Positions 27,777 to 36,769 of a DNA stretch of 64,000 nt are shown here, piece after piece. Position 1 is the stretch's first letter. The number at the start of each line of letters is the position of its first letter. The stretch lies in assembly GCA_902806095.1 (NCBI GenBank), contig CADCVF010000081.1, positions 78,310 to 142,309 of the forward strand, given 5' to 3'. The translations under genes and the position numbers were made by a program. The DNA comes from an uncultured Rubrobacteraceae bacterium (GTDB lineage Bacteria; Actinomycetota; Rubrobacteria; Rubrobacterales; Rubrobacteraceae). The notes under the pieces were generated by a model. The model saw only the letters and a list, made by a program, of their open reading frames with translations, had not been told where the DNA came from and ran no database searches.

Positions 27777-28058
27777 TTGTTCTGCGCGGTAAGGTTGGAA
27801 CTGGAGCTGCCCTTCTCTTCGAGCCTGAAGGATAAGCGCCAGACCCTGCGCTCCCTAAAGGACCGGTTGCGCCGCAAGAACGTCAGCGTGGTGGAGTCCG
27901 ATCACCAGGACCTGTGGCAGCGCGCCACGATGGAGATCGCGCTCGCCGCGGTCTCCCGCGGCGCAGCCGAGGAGAAGCGGGAGGAGCTTCGCAGGACGCT
28001 CCTAAACTACGAGGACCTGTCGATACTGGACTGGCGCGAGGAGTTCGTAAGACTGTGA
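27777..28058 (+). CDS. YlxP-like protein (DUF503)
   Basis: 93 residues from a TTG. The family pattern LELELPFSSSLKDKRQTLRSL with the downstream VVESDHQDLWQRA is clear. Family members lie between infB and rbfA in many Gram-positive bacteria and are linked to ribosome biogenesis, but the molecular role is unsettled. The stop overlaps the rbfA start (GTGA). Confidence 0.88.
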   Translation: MFCAVRLELELPFSSSLKDKRQTLRSLKDRLRRKNVSVVESDHQDLWQRATMEIALAAVSRGAAEEKREELRRTLLNYEDLSILDWREEFVRL

Positions 28059-28411
28059 GCGGGCGCACGCGCAAGGTGGAGTCGCAGCTGAAGGAGATCA
28101 CCGGCGAGGAGGTAGGCTTGCTGTCGGACCCACGCATCCAGGGCCTCGTTACGGTTACCGGCGTCAGGGTGAGCCCCGACCTCGCCCATGCGACGGTGTT
28201 CTATAGTGTGCTCGCCGGCGAGGATGGGCTGGCGGCGAACGAGGGCCTGCAGAGCGCGGCGGGCCGCATCCAGGCCGCGGTAGGTGCACAGACGCGCCTC
28301 AAGCGCACGCCCAAACTGCACTTCGAGCCCGACCCCGTCGTCGAACGCGCGACTAGGATAGAGGCCGCTCTTAGGGAGGTAAGGACAGATGAAGACGCGC
28401 ACGAAGAATAA
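28055..28411 (+). CDS. rbfA: Ribosome-binding factor A
   Basis: 118 residues from GTG 28055, chosen because it overlaps the preceding stop and gives the normal RbfA length; an in-frame start at 27914 is inside the DUF503 gene. Motifs: RTRKVESQLKEITGEEVGLL, VTVTGVRVSPDLAHATVFYS and the conserved LKRTPKLHFEPD. It matures the 5' end of 16S rRNA and acts in cold adaptation. It overlaps nrnA by 23 bases. Confidence 0.92.
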   Translation: MSGRTRKVESQLKEITGEEVGLLSDPRIQGLVTVTGVRVSPDLAHATVFYSVLAGEDGLAANEGLQSAAGRIQAAVGAQTRLKRTPKLHFEPDPVVERATRIEAALREVRTDEDAHEE

Positions 28412-29351
28412 TACGCTTGCTGAGATTGCGGAGTTCTTGAAGACTCTGGACAGGGTCGCCGTCACGACGCACGTAGGGGCAGACGGTGACGCCATCGGCG
28501 CCTCGGTCGCGCTCGTGCGCCTGGTGCGCCGCCTTGGGGCTGAGGCCGTGTTCTGCCACGCGGAAGCCGTGCCAGACTATCTGGCGTGGCTCCTGCCCGG
28601 CGAGGCCCTGCGCGAGCTTGCGCCGGATCATGACCTCCTCGTCGCCGATACATCTCGCGCAGACCGAACCGGCGTACCTGTACCCGAAACTGGGGCCCGC
28701 CTCAACGTCGACCACCACGAGGACAATCCTCTCTATGCCGAGTACAACCTGGTGAGCCCGAGGGCGGCTGCGACGGCCGAGATCATCGCCGACCTCTACG
28801 CCGAGCTCGACGTACCGCTCGACAGGCCCGCCGCCGAGGCCCTCTACGTCGGCATAAGGACCGACACGGGCGGCTTCAACTTCCGCAACATCTCCCCCCG
28901 CGCCCACGAGTTGGTCGCCGACCTCCTTAGGGCGGGCGTCGTGCCTGCCGAGGTCAACGAGCGCATCAACCGCAGGGGCAGCATCGAGCAGCTAAGGATC
29001 GTCGGCGTCTCGCTCGCGAACGCCGTGCGTTACGGTGACGCCCTGATCTCTACCGTCGAGAACGCAGACTACGAGCGGACCGGCGCAACGGAACTCGATT
29101 CGAAGGAGTCTATAGACCAGCTCCGCACCGTCGCGGGTGTCGACGTCGTGGCCCACCTGCGCGAAGTGCCGCAAGGCACTAAAGGTTCCCTCCGTTCTGA
29201 GACGGTCGATGTCGGAGAGATAGCGCGCCGCTTTGGGGGAGGCGGCCACAGGCTCGCCGCCGGATACACCACGCGGCGCCGGCCGAACGAGGCCAGGGAA
29301 GAGCTTCTCGGGATGCTGGAAGGCGTCCTCGACCTCGGGGGCGGGCGATAA
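28389..29351 (+). CDS. nrnA: DHH-family nanoRNase / pAp phosphatase
   Basis: 320 residues. The DHH domain has THVGADGDAIGAS (about residue 21), ADTSRADRTG (about 88) and the DHH motif LNVDHHEDN (about 107). The DHHA1 C-terminal domain ends with the Gly-rich FGGGGHRLAAGYTTRR (about 281). It degrades 2-5 nt RNA and dephosphorylates pAp. Its place between rbfA and truB is conserved. Confidence 0.92.
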   Translation: MKTRTKNNTLAEIAEFLKTLDRVAVTTHVGADGDAIGASVALVRLVRRLGAEAVFCHAEAVPDYLAWLLPGEALRELAPDHDLLVADTSRADRTGVPVPETGARLNVDHHEDNPLYAEYNLVSPRAAATAEIIADLYAELDVPLDRPAAEALYVGIRTDTGGFNFRNISPRAHELVADLLRAGVVPAEVNERINRRGSIEQLRIVGVSLANAVRYGDALISTVENADYERTGATELDSKESIDQLRTVAGVDVVAHLREVPQGTKGSLRSETVDVGEIARRFGGGGHRLAAGYTTRRRPNEAREELLGMLEGVLDLGGGR

Positions 29352-29362
29352 CGAAAGCGGCT

Positions 29363-30229
29363 CTGTGTGGTGGCCTTCTGCTTGACAAACCGCCAGGCAT
29401 AACGAGTGCCAGGGCGGTCTCCTGGGTTAAACGTCTTCTCGCAACGAAGACCAGGATCGGTCACACCGGAACCCTCGACCCACTGGCCTCGGGCCTCCTC
29501 GTGCTCCTACTCGGACGCGCAACCCGTCTCTCGCGCTACGTGACCAACCTGGACAAGGCATACACGGCAACCGCCCGTTTCGGCGCCGTCTCCGACACGC
29601 TCGACGCTGAAGGCGAGATCATCGATCTCGACGCCCCTCTGCCTTCTGAAGAGGCCATCCGTGACGCGCTACCCACTTTCACAGGCGATCTCCTCCAGGT
29701 TCCACCGATGACCTCAGCCCTCAAACGCGGGGGCGTCCGCCTCTACGACCTGCACCGCCGCGGCATCAGCGTTCAACGGGAGGCCCGTCCTGTCACGGTG
29801 CATAGTCTCGGTCTCGCCGGACTCGACCCCGCCGAACAGACTGCAACGTTCGAGATCTCATGCAGCAGCGGCACCTACGTAAGAACCCTCATAAACGACC
29901 TCGCCACGTCCCTGGGCTCAGGCGCCTACCTCACCGCCCTGCGCCGCACGAGCGTCGGACACCTCACCGTCAATGACGCCCCTCCCCCACAAAATCTCTC
30001 CCCCGAAACCTTACATAACCACATAATACAATCACTCAAGGTGGTGGCCCATTTGCCTGAAGTGGAAGTTTCTGCGGAGGTAGGCTGCGGCCTGGTCTGC
30101 CACGGCGGGCGTATAGGGAGGTGTCGAGTCGATGGCAGCTACAGGGTGATGTGCGGGGGCGAGATGTTGGCTGTATACAGGGACGACGAGGGTGGGGGGC
30201 GGGCCGAGGTGGTGTTATGCGCGGAGTAG
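29363..30229 (+). CDS. truB: tRNA pseudouridine-55 synthase TruB
   Basis: 288 residues if translated from CTG 29363 (MCGGLLLDKPPGITSARAVS). The first ordinary in-frame start, TTG 29501, would remove the catalytic motif GHTGTLDPLASGLL (bases about 29460-29501) including the nucleophilic Asp. No ATG, GTG or TTG lies between the nrnA stop and that motif; an ATA at 29348 is the only rival. The core domain includes KAYTATARFGAVSDTLDAEG, and a PUA-like C-terminal domain follows. It modifies U55 of the T-loop. It overlaps ribF by 13 bases. Confidence 0.9.
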   Translation: MCGGLLLDKPPGITSARAVSWVKRLLATKTRIGHTGTLDPLASGLLVLLLGRATRLSRYVTNLDKAYTATARFGAVSDTLDAEGEIIDLDAPLPSEEAIRDALPTFTGDLLQVPPMTSALKRGGVRLYDLHRRGISVQREARPVTVHSLGLAGLDPAEQTATFEISCSSGTYVRTLINDLATSLGSGAYLTALRRTSVGHLTVNDAPPPQNLSPETLHNHIIQSLKVVAHLPEVEVSAEVGCGLVCHGGRIGRCRVDGSYRVMCGGEMLAVYRDDEGGGRAEVVLCAE

Positions 30230-31113
30230 TCGTAGCCCTCGGGAACTTCGATGGTGTACATCTCGGCCACCAGGAGGTCTTGCTGCGGGCTGTCGAGGAA
30301 GGGCGGTGGAGGGACATGAAGGTAGTTGCTGCCACCTTCCACCCGCATCCACGGACCGTATTGAGGGCTGGTAACCCGCCGAAGCTACTGACACCGGTGG
30401 CATTGCGGCGTGAAGTCCTACTTCGTTACGGGGCCGATGAGGCGTGGGTGATACCGTTCGACCTCGGGCTATCCAGGAAGAGCCCCGAACAATTTGTGCG
30501 GGACGTTCTGGTGGGGGAGGTAGGGGCCGAGGTAGTCGTAGTCGGCGCGAACTTTCGTTTCGGGCACAGGGCTGCCGGAGATTTTCAGGACCTCCTGCGA
30601 CTCATGCGGGAGGCAGGGGGGACGGCCGTTGCAGTTCAGGTACGCGGTGCCGGCATGGAGGGTGGGATCAGCTCCACCCGCATACGGGCTCTGATCTCCG
30701 AGGGAGAAGTGACCGAGGCCGCCGGCCTCCTCGGACGCCCCTACGTGCTCAGGGGAGAGGTAGTGGTCGGAGACAAGCGAGGCAGGTCCATCGGCTTTCC
30801 AACGGCAAACGTGGTGCCTGATGCGGACGCCGTTGTACCGGCCCGCGGAGTCTACGCCGGGTTCGTCCGCTGTGGCGAAGAAGAGTACGCCGCGTGTACG
30901 AACGTCGGCGTGGCTCCGACCTTCGGGCGGGCCGAGATCCGCGTCGAGGCTCATCTCCTCGACTTCGAGGGAGACCTCTACGGGCGCGTGGTAGACGTCG
31001 GCTTCATGAAGCGCATAAGGGAAGAGCGACGCTTCTCGGGCATCGATGAGCTCAAAGGCCAGATCCGGCGCGACGTAGAGGAGGCAAGGCTTATCACCGA
31101 TGGTCTCGGGTAG
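30217..31113 (+). CDS. ribF: Bifunctional riboflavin kinase / FAD synthetase
   Basis: 298 residues from ATG 30217 (MRGVVVALGNFDGVHLGHQ, nucleotidyltransferase HxGH motif). A longer in-frame start at 30121 lies inside truB. The FAD synthetase half also shows FRFGHRAAGDF and SSTRIRALISEG. The C-terminal riboflavin kinase has RSIGFPTANV and GVAPTFGRAEIRVEAHLLDF. It makes FMN and FAD. Position truB-ribF-rpsO is conserved. Confidence 0.94.
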   Translation: MRGVVVALGNFDGVHLGHQEVLLRAVEEGRWRDMKVVAATFHPHPRTVLRAGNPPKLLTPVALRREVLLRYGADEAWVIPFDLGLSRKSPEQFVRDVLVGEVGAEVVVVGANFRFGHRAAGDFQDLLRLMREAGGTAVAVQVRGAGMEGGISSTRIRALISEGEVTEAAGLLGRPYVLRGEVVVGDKRGRSIGFPTANVVPDADAVVPARGVYAGFVRCGEEEYAACTNVGVAPTFGRAEIRVEAHLLDFEGDLYGRVVDVGFMKRIREERRFSGIDELKGQIRRDVEEARLITDGLG

Positions 31114-31116
31114 TCG

Positions 31117-31209
31117 ATGGACCTGGATGGAGAACGTGAGGCGCCGGCCGAGCCGTCGGGGCTCCTCGAGGACGTTTTCGGGTCGAGCATGACGTACGAT
31201 ACTAATTGA
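31117..31209 (+). CDS. Possible 30-residue ORF before rpsO
   Basis: ATG 31117 opens a short acidic frame (MDLDGEREAPAEPSGLLEDV and ten more residues). There is no convincing ribosome binding site. It may be a chance frame in the ribF-rpsO gap. Confidence 0.2.
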   Translation: MDLDGEREAPAEPSGLLEDVFGSSMTYDTN

Positions 31210-31279
31210 TGCATGTGGTAGCATAAAGGTTCGAACGGGTTAAACGATAGAGAAGTGAACAAAGAGGAGAAAGAAGAAG

Positions 31280-31546
31280 TTGGCTGTAGTTGAGCACAAA
31301 GAAGAGATCATTCAGGAGCACCGGACGCACGAGGGGGACACGGGGTCGCCCGAGGTGCAGGTCGCGGTGCTCACGCGGCGCATAGCGCACCTCACGGAGC
31401 ACTTGCGCGAGCACAAACACGACTACCATTCGCGGCGTGGACTGTTGAAGTTGGTCGGCAGGCGCCGCAGGTTACTCAAGTATCTGCAGAAGAAGGATGT
31501 CGAGCGCTACCGGGCGCTCATCGCCAAGCTCGGCCTACGCCGGTAG
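31280..31546 (+). CDS. rpsO: 30S ribosomal protein S15
   Basis: 88-residue S15, full length, with [17 protein letters not shown] and [20 protein letters not shown]. It is a primary 16S rRNA binder. TTG start behind a purine-rich tract (GAGGAGAAAGAAG). It precedes pnp by 35 bases, the widely conserved pair. Confidence 0.97.
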   Translation: MAVVEHKEEIIQEHRTHEGDTGSPEVQVAVLTRRIAHLTEHLREHKHDYHSRRGLLKLVGRRRRLLKYLQKKDVERYRALIAKLGLRR

Positions 31547-31581
31547 TCCGGGTAACAAGAGAAGCAAGAGGAGAAAACAAT

Positions 31582-33639
31582 ATGCGTCTAGATATACCAG
31601 TAGGTGAGCGCTCGATCGTGCTCGAAACCGGGAGGCTGGCCAAACAAGCCGGTGGCTCGGTGACGGCGAGGCTCGGCGACACCGTGATCCTTTCCACAGC
31701 GACACGTTCGCAGGCCCCGCGCCCCGGCGCGACGTTCCTGCCCTTGAGCGTGGACATCGAGGAGCGCATGCCCGCGGCTGGCAAGATCCCCGGCGGCTTC
31801 ATCAAGCGCGAGGGAAGGCCCTCAGAGCGTGCGATCCTGACCTCGCGCCTCACTGACAGGCCTCTCAGGCCGCTGTTCCCGAAGAACTATCACTACGAGA
31901 TACAGGTCGTAGGAACAGTTCTGGTCGCCGACCAGGACACCCCTTATGACACCGTTAGCATGGTCGGGGCTTCTGCGGCGCTCGCCCTCTCTGACCTGCC
32001 ATTCGCAGGCCCGATCGGAGCCGTACGCGTCGGACGTTCGCTCGACGGCGAGTTCATCCTGAACCCTACCTACGCCCAGATCGCAGACAGCGACCTCGAC
32101 CTCGTTGTTGCGGGCACCAAGGAAGCTATCACCATGGTCGAGGCGGGGGCCAACGAGGTGCCCGAGAACGTCATGGTCGAGGCCCTGCAGCTCGCCCAGG
32201 AGACCATCAAGGCCCAGGCAGAGGCGATCGAGGAGTGGGCCGGCGAGTACGGAAAAGAGAAGCAGCAGATAGAGGAGACGCAGGAGAATCCTTTTCTCGC
32301 GGACTTTCGCGAGCGGTATCTCGGGCGGATGAAGGATGGCATCGTCCAGACCGACCGCAGGGCCAGGCACGACGCGCTCGAGGAGCTGAGCGAGGAGTTG
32401 AAGGAAGGCCGTGACGAGGAGGAGATCCCCCAGATAACGGCCGCCCTATCGACGCTCGAGAAGGAGGCTTTCCGCGAGCTCTACCTCAAGGATCGCAAGC
32501 GTACGGACCTGCGGGGGCTCGACGAGATAAGACCGACTTCAGCCGAGGTGCAGGCGCTCCCGCGGGTACACGGCACGGGACTCTTTACCAGGGGCGAGAC
32601 GCAGGTCTTGAGTTCTTTGGCCCTGGCCGACCTCGGGCTCGCCCAAAGGCTCGACACCATCGAGCCGCAGACGGGCAAGCGCTACATGCACCACTACAAC
32701 TTCCCGCCCTACTCCACGGGCGAGACCGGCCGCCTTGGAAGTCCGCGGCGGCGTGAGATCGGGCACGGAGCACTGGCCGAGCGGGCCCTGGTTCCCGTCA
32801 TTCCGTCCGAGGATGAGTTCCCCTATGCTCTACGCATAATATCTGAGGTACTCGAGTCGAACGGCTCCTCCTCGATGGCGAGCGTCTGCGGCTCGACGCT
32901 GGCGCTCATGGACGGCGGCGTGCCGATCAAGGCCCCCGTCGCCGGAGTTGCGATGGGGCTCGTCAAGGAGGGCGACGACTATGTCATCCTCAGTGACATA
33001 CAGGGCCTCGAGGACCACATGGGCGACATGGATTTCAAGGTCGCTGGCACGGCCGACGGCATAACGGCGCTCCAGATGGACATGAAGATCACCGGTGTTT
33101 CGGCCCAGCTCTTGCAGGAGGCGCTGGAGCAGGCGAAAGCCGGGCGTCTAGAGATACTCGAGATCCTGCGCGGCGCCATAGCAGAGCCGAGGGCCGAGGT
33201 CTCCGACTATGCCCCGAGGGTCGAGGTCCTAAAGATCCCGAAGGACAAGATCGGGATGCTCATAGGGCCCGGTGGGAAGACCATCAACGCGCTGCAGGAG
33301 CAGTTCGGCGTGAACATCTCCGTCGAGGATGACGGGACGGTCTTCGTGGCCGGTGAAGGGAGCATCTCCAGGGATGCTGCCTCCGCGATAAACGGGATGA
33401 TGAAGGATGTCGAGGCAGGTGAGATCTACACCGGCAAGGTCGTGAAGACCACTAACTTCGGGGCCTTCGTCGAGCTCACGCCGGGCCGCGACGGGCTCGT
33501 GCACATCTCACGTCTCGCGCCAGGAAGGCAGAGGGTCGAGAGGGTCGAGGATGTCGTGAGCGAGGGCGACCGCATCAAGGTGCGTGTCCTCGAGATCGAC
33601 AAGCAGAACCGCATCAGCCTCGAGAAGTTGGAGGGCTAG
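31582..33639 (+). CDS. pnp: Polyribonucleotide nucleotidyltransferase (PNPase)
   Basis: 685 residues. Two RNase PH-like domains are separated by a helical domain; the second contains the catalytic-site region DIQGLEDHMGDMDFKVAGT (about 473-491). A KH domain (KDKIGMLIGPGGKTINALQE, about 554) and an S1 domain (GEIYTGKVVKTTNFGAFVEL, about 613) close the protein. It degrades RNA 3' to 5' phosphorolytically. RNase J and RNase Y genes lie within 11 kb, so the main RNA-decay enzymes cluster here. Its stop overlaps the next start. Confidence 0.96.
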   Translation: MRLDIPVGERSIVLETGRLAKQAGGSVTARLGDTVILSTATRSQAPRPGATFLPLSVDIEERMPAAGKIPGGFIKREGRPSERAILTSRLTDRPLRPLFPKNYHYEIQVVGTVLVADQDTPYDTVSMVGASAALALSDLPFAGPIGAVRVGRSLDGEFILNPTYAQIADSDLDLVVAGTKEAITMVEAGANEVPENVMVEALQLAQETIKAQAEAIEEWAGEYGKEKQQIEETQENPFLADFRERYLGRMKDGIVQTDRRARHDALEELSEELKEGRDEEEIPQITAALSTLEKEAFRELYLKDRKRTDLRGLDEIRPTSAEVQALPRVHGTGLFTRGETQVLSSLALADLGLAQRLDTIEPQTGKRYMHHYNFPPYSTGETGRLGSPRRREIGHGALAERALVPVIPSEDEFPYALRIISEVLESNGSSSMASVCGSTLALMDGGVPIKAPVAGVAMGLVKEGDDYVILSDIQGLEDHMGDMDFKVAGTADGITALQMDMKITGVSAQLLQEALEQAKAGRLEILEILRGAIAEPRAEVSDYAPRVEVLKIPKDKIGMLIGPGGKTINALQEQFGVNISVEDDGTVFVAGEGSISRDAASAINGMMKDVEAGEIYTGKVVKTTNFGAFVELTPGRDGLVHISRLAPGRQRVERVEDVVSEGDRIKVRVLEIDKQNRISLEKLEG

Positions 33640-34901
33640 TGGCCGACCCGAACGTAAGGCGGAAGGATCTTCCAGGGGGCCTCAGAGTCTTCTCCGAGCC
33701 ACTCGCCGAGGCGACGAGCGTCGCACTTGGGCTCTGGATCCGGGCCGGATCGCGCGACGAGAGGGACGAGGTCGCCGGTATCAGCCATCTGATGGAGCAC
33801 ATGCTCTTCAAGGGGACCCCTGACATGGACGCCCTCGGCATCGCCCAGGCCTTCGAGGGCATCGGAGCCCAGGAGAACGCGGCGACCGGCGAGGAGTACA
33901 CCCTGCTCTACGCCCGCTTTCTGCCCGAGCACCTCGGGCGCGCCCTCGACATCATGAGCGACATGGTCCTCAGGCCGACGCTCGTTGACCTCGAGCGGGA
34001 GCGGGAGGTCATCGTCGAGGAGATCAAGATGTACGAGGACAGGCCAGACCAGCTCGCCGACGAGTACCTATCTTCTTTGATCTTCCACGAGGACCCACTC
34101 GGTCGCCCGATTATCGGGTCGGCCGAGACCGTCCGCGGGGTCGACCACGATACCCTCGAGGACTTCCACAGCCGCACCTACACGGCCCCCAATGTCTTCG
34201 TCGTCGCCGCCGGCAAGCTCGACCCCGACGACGTAGAGCGGATAGTCGAGGAGAAGCTCTCTGGACTGCCCGAAGGAGAGCCGTTCGTGCGGGAGGCGAG
34301 CCCGACCCCGCCCGAGAGTCGCTTTTTCTTCAAGTTCAAGGAGACGGAGCAGTACCACGTCTCGATGGGCTCTCTCGGTATCCCCGCGAAGAGCGAAGAC
34401 CGTTACGCGATGGCCGCGCTGAACAACGTCTTGGGCGGCGGCATGAGCAGTCGACTCTTTCAGGAGGTGCGCGAGAAGCGCGGGCTCGCATACGCCGTGT
34501 ACTCCTACCACCAGGGATACTCGGACGCAGGCGCGATCAAGACTTACGTCGGCTCGACCACGGGCAACGTGGAGGAGGCGGTCGGGGTGATCGTCGAGCA
34601 ACTCGGAAAGGTCATGGAGGAGGAGGTCGAGGAAGAAGAGCTCGAGCGTACCAAGCAGCAGCTCAAGAGCTCGACGCTCCTCGCCCTCGAGAGCACCTCG
34701 GCGAGGATGAATCGCGTAGGCCGCAGCGTCATAACCGGGGCTGAGCTCTTGACGCCGGAGGAGATCTCCGCCCGCATCGAGGCCGTGGCCCCGGAGGACA
34801 TCGCACGCCTCGCCAGAGAGCACCTTAGAACAGAGAAGATGTACCTCTCCGCCGTCGGGCCGAAGGAGCTCGATCTGGGCAGGTACCTGAACGGAAGCTA
34901 G
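33639..34901 (+). CDS. M16 family zinc peptidase
   Basis: 420 residues from a GTG overlapping the pnp stop. The inverted zinc motif HxxEH is in ISHLMEHMLFKGT (about residues 48-60), with the third ligand expected in the Glu-rich stretch near residue 125-135 (VIVEEIKMYEDRP). The C-terminal M16 half contains LNNVLGGGMSSRLFQEVREKRGLAYAVYS. Members of this family follow pnp in Gram-positive bacteria; the substrate is not known from sequence. Confidence 0.92.
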   Translation: MADPNVRRKDLPGGLRVFSEPLAEATSVALGLWIRAGSRDERDEVAGISHLMEHMLFKGTPDMDALGIAQAFEGIGAQENAATGEEYTLLYARFLPEHLGRALDIMSDMVLRPTLVDLEREREVIVEEIKMYEDRPDQLADEYLSSLIFHEDPLGRPIIGSAETVRGVDHDTLEDFHSRTYTAPNVFVVAAGKLDPDDVERIVEEKLSGLPEGEPFVREASPTPPESRFFFKFKETEQYHVSMGSLGIPAKSEDRYAMAALNNVLGGGMSSRLFQEVREKRGLAYAVYSYHQGYSDAGAIKTYVGSTTGNVEEAVGVIVEQLGKVMEEEVEEEELERTKQQLKSSTLLALESTSARMNRVGRSVITGAELLTPEEISARIEAVAPEDIARLAREHLRTEKMYLSAVGPKELDLGRYLNGS

Positions 34902-34906
34902 TTATT

Positions 34907-35020
34907 AGCATGTCAGCATTTCAGCACGGCGCTTCGCGCCTTGTCAGCATTTCAGCAAGAAGCTGAAGTGCTGACAAGCGAAGGCCGCAAGGCCCGAGCG
35001 TGCTGAGATACTGACATGCT
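34907..35020. repeat. Large palindromic repeat (two inverted units of the TGTCAGC family)
   Basis: Outer arms 34907-34928 and 34999-35020 are inverted repeats with 20 of 22 matches (AGCATGTCAGCATTTCAGCA...). Inside are three hairpins: GGCGC-TTC-GCGCC (34928-34940), a 17-base near-perfect pair CTTGTCAGCATTTCAGC / GCTGAAGTGCTGACAAG (34940-34956, 34962-34978), and GGCC-GCAA-GGCC (34983-34994). The whole would fold as a cloverleaf just before the rnj ribosome binding site. Related single units lie at 41121-41169 and 50511-50561. Confidence 0.8.
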
Positions 35021-35042
35021 TTCCGACCGAAGGGAGGAAATA

Positions 35043-36704
35043 CTGTTAGACAATCAGACCTTGCAGGTCGTTCCCCTCGGGGGGCTGGGTGAGATCGGCA
35101 AAAACATGACGGCCGTGCGCCAGAGCAGTGGGATAATCCTGGTCGACGCTGGTATGTCGTTTCCTGACGAGGAGATGCCTGGGATCGACCTTGTCCTCCC
35201 TGACTTCACCTACCTGCGGGAACACGCTGGCGAGCTGAAGGGCATAGTGCTCACGCACGGTCACGAGGACCATGTTGGTGCGCTACCTTATCTCTTGCGC
35301 GAGTTCAACGTGCCTGTCTACGCCACCAAGCTCACCCTCGGGCTCGTGCGCAGCAAGCTGCAGGAGTTTGGGATCAAGAGGGGGGATCTGCGCGAGATAA
35401 AGGCGGGCGGCACACAGAACCTCGGGGGTTTCGGTCTCGAGTTCATCAACGTCAACCACTCCATCCCCGACGCCGTTGCCGTGGCGATCCGCACCAACGC
35501 GGGCCTGATCGTCTTCTCCGGTGATTACAAGGTGGACCTGACGCCGATCGAGGGCGGGCCGATAGATCTTGGGAGATTGGCCGAGCTGGGCAAGGAGGGG
35601 GTTCTCGCCTACTTCGGTGACTCTACCAACTCGGAGAGACCCGGCTACGTGCCCTCCGAGAAGACCGTCGCGACGACTTTCCAGGACGTCTTCGAGAAGG
35701 CGCAGGGCCGGATCATCGTGGCCTCCTTCGCCTCCCACATCCACCGCGTCAGCCAGGTCGTCGAAGCGGCCAAGGCGCACAACCGACTCGTCGGCGTGGC
35801 AGGACGTTCCATGATCCGCAACGTCCAGATCGCGCTGGAGCTAGGCTACCTGGACCTCCCGTCCTCGATGCTCGTCGAGCAGAGGGACATCAATAAGGTT
35901 CCAGACTCAGACATCGCCGTTCTGATGACCGGCTCCCAGGGCGAGCCGCTCGCCGCCTTGAGCCGGGTGGCGAACGGTACCCACCGCACCATAGAGGCCG
36001 GCCCAGGCGACACGGTCGTGATAGCCGCCCACCCCATCCCAGGCAACGAGCGCGGCGTCTCGCGCACCATCAACAACCTGATGAAGCGTGGCGCTGAGGT
36101 CTACTACAGTCCCCTGCGAAACGTGCACGTCTCGGGTCACGCGGCCCAGGAGGAGCAGAAACTGATACTCGCGCTCCTCAAGCCCAAATTCCTCGTGCCC
36201 GTGCACGGCGAGTTCAGGATGCTCAGGCACCACGCCAACACCGCGATCAGCGTCGGCATCCCCGAAGAGAACATCTTTATCCTGGAGAATGGCGCCTGCC
36301 TGGAGTTCGACAACGGCGAGGCGCGCATGGCCGAGAACGTCGCCGCAGGAATGTTCCTCGTTGACGCCGGTGCCATCGCCGAGAGCTCCGACGGTGTAAT
36401 GCGCGAGCGCCAGCAACTCTCGGAGGACGGCATGTTTATCGTCGTCGCCCGCATCAACGCCCAGAACGGACAGCTCTTGGGACCCCCCGATGTGATCTCG
36501 CGCGGCTTCGTCGACCAGCAGGCCGCAAACGGCCTGGTCGACGAGTCGATGGCCGTGGTTACGGGTACTCTGGAGCGGACGGCCAGGCGCCAGGTAACGG
36601 ACTGGGGCGAGCTCAAGAAGGCAATCCGTAAAGACCTCTCCAGCTTTCTCTCCGAGCGGACAGGTAAACGCCCGATCATCCTGCCGCTAATAGTTGAGGT
36701 ATAG
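35043..36704 (+). CDS. rnj: Ribonuclease J
   Basis: Metallo-beta-lactamase/beta-CASP nuclease, 553 residues if started at CTG 35043, which sits 5 bases after GGAGG (35033-35037). The only ordinary start, ATG 35016, lies inside the upstream palindrome and has no ribosome binding site. Zinc motif LTHGHEDHVGALPYLL (about 68), SGDYKVDLTP (about 160), FGDSTNSERPG (about 195) and HVSGHAAQEE (about 363) are all present. It processes and degrades RNA with 5' exonuclease and endonuclease activity. The repeat in its leader could be a site of autoregulation (inference). Confidence 0.94.
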   Translation: MLDNQTLQVVPLGGLGEIGKNMTAVRQSSGIILVDAGMSFPDEEMPGIDLVLPDFTYLREHAGELKGIVLTHGHEDHVGALPYLLREFNVPVYATKLTLGLVRSKLQEFGIKRGDLREIKAGGTQNLGGFGLEFINVNHSIPDAVAVAIRTNAGLIVFSGDYKVDLTPIEGGPIDLGRLAELGKEGVLAYFGDSTNSERPGYVPSEKTVATTFQDVFEKAQGRIIVASFASHIHRVSQVVEAAKAHNRLVGVAGRSMIRNVQIALELGYLDLPSSMLVEQRDINKVPDSDIAVLMTGSQGEPLAALSRVANGTHRTIEAGPGDTVVIAAHPIPGNERGVSRTINNLMKRGAEVYYSPLRNVHVSGHAAQEEQKLILALLKPKFLVPVHGEFRMLRHHANTAISVGIPEENIFILENGACLEFDNGEARMAENVAAGMFLVDAGAIAESSDGVMRERQQLSEDGMFIVVARINAQNGQLLGPPDVISRGFVDQQAANGLVDESMAVVTGTLERTARRQVTDWGELKKAIRKDLSSFLSERTGKRPIILPLIVEV

Positions 36705-36769
36705 ATCTAACCCTGTACCACACCTTGCGGTTGACGGTGGACTAGAGGCTTATGGGCTAGACTTAGGGC

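Noticed and set aside
36731..36763. TTGACG upstream of ftsK as a -35 box
   Set aside because: No acceptable -10 hexamer occurs 16-18 bases downstream.
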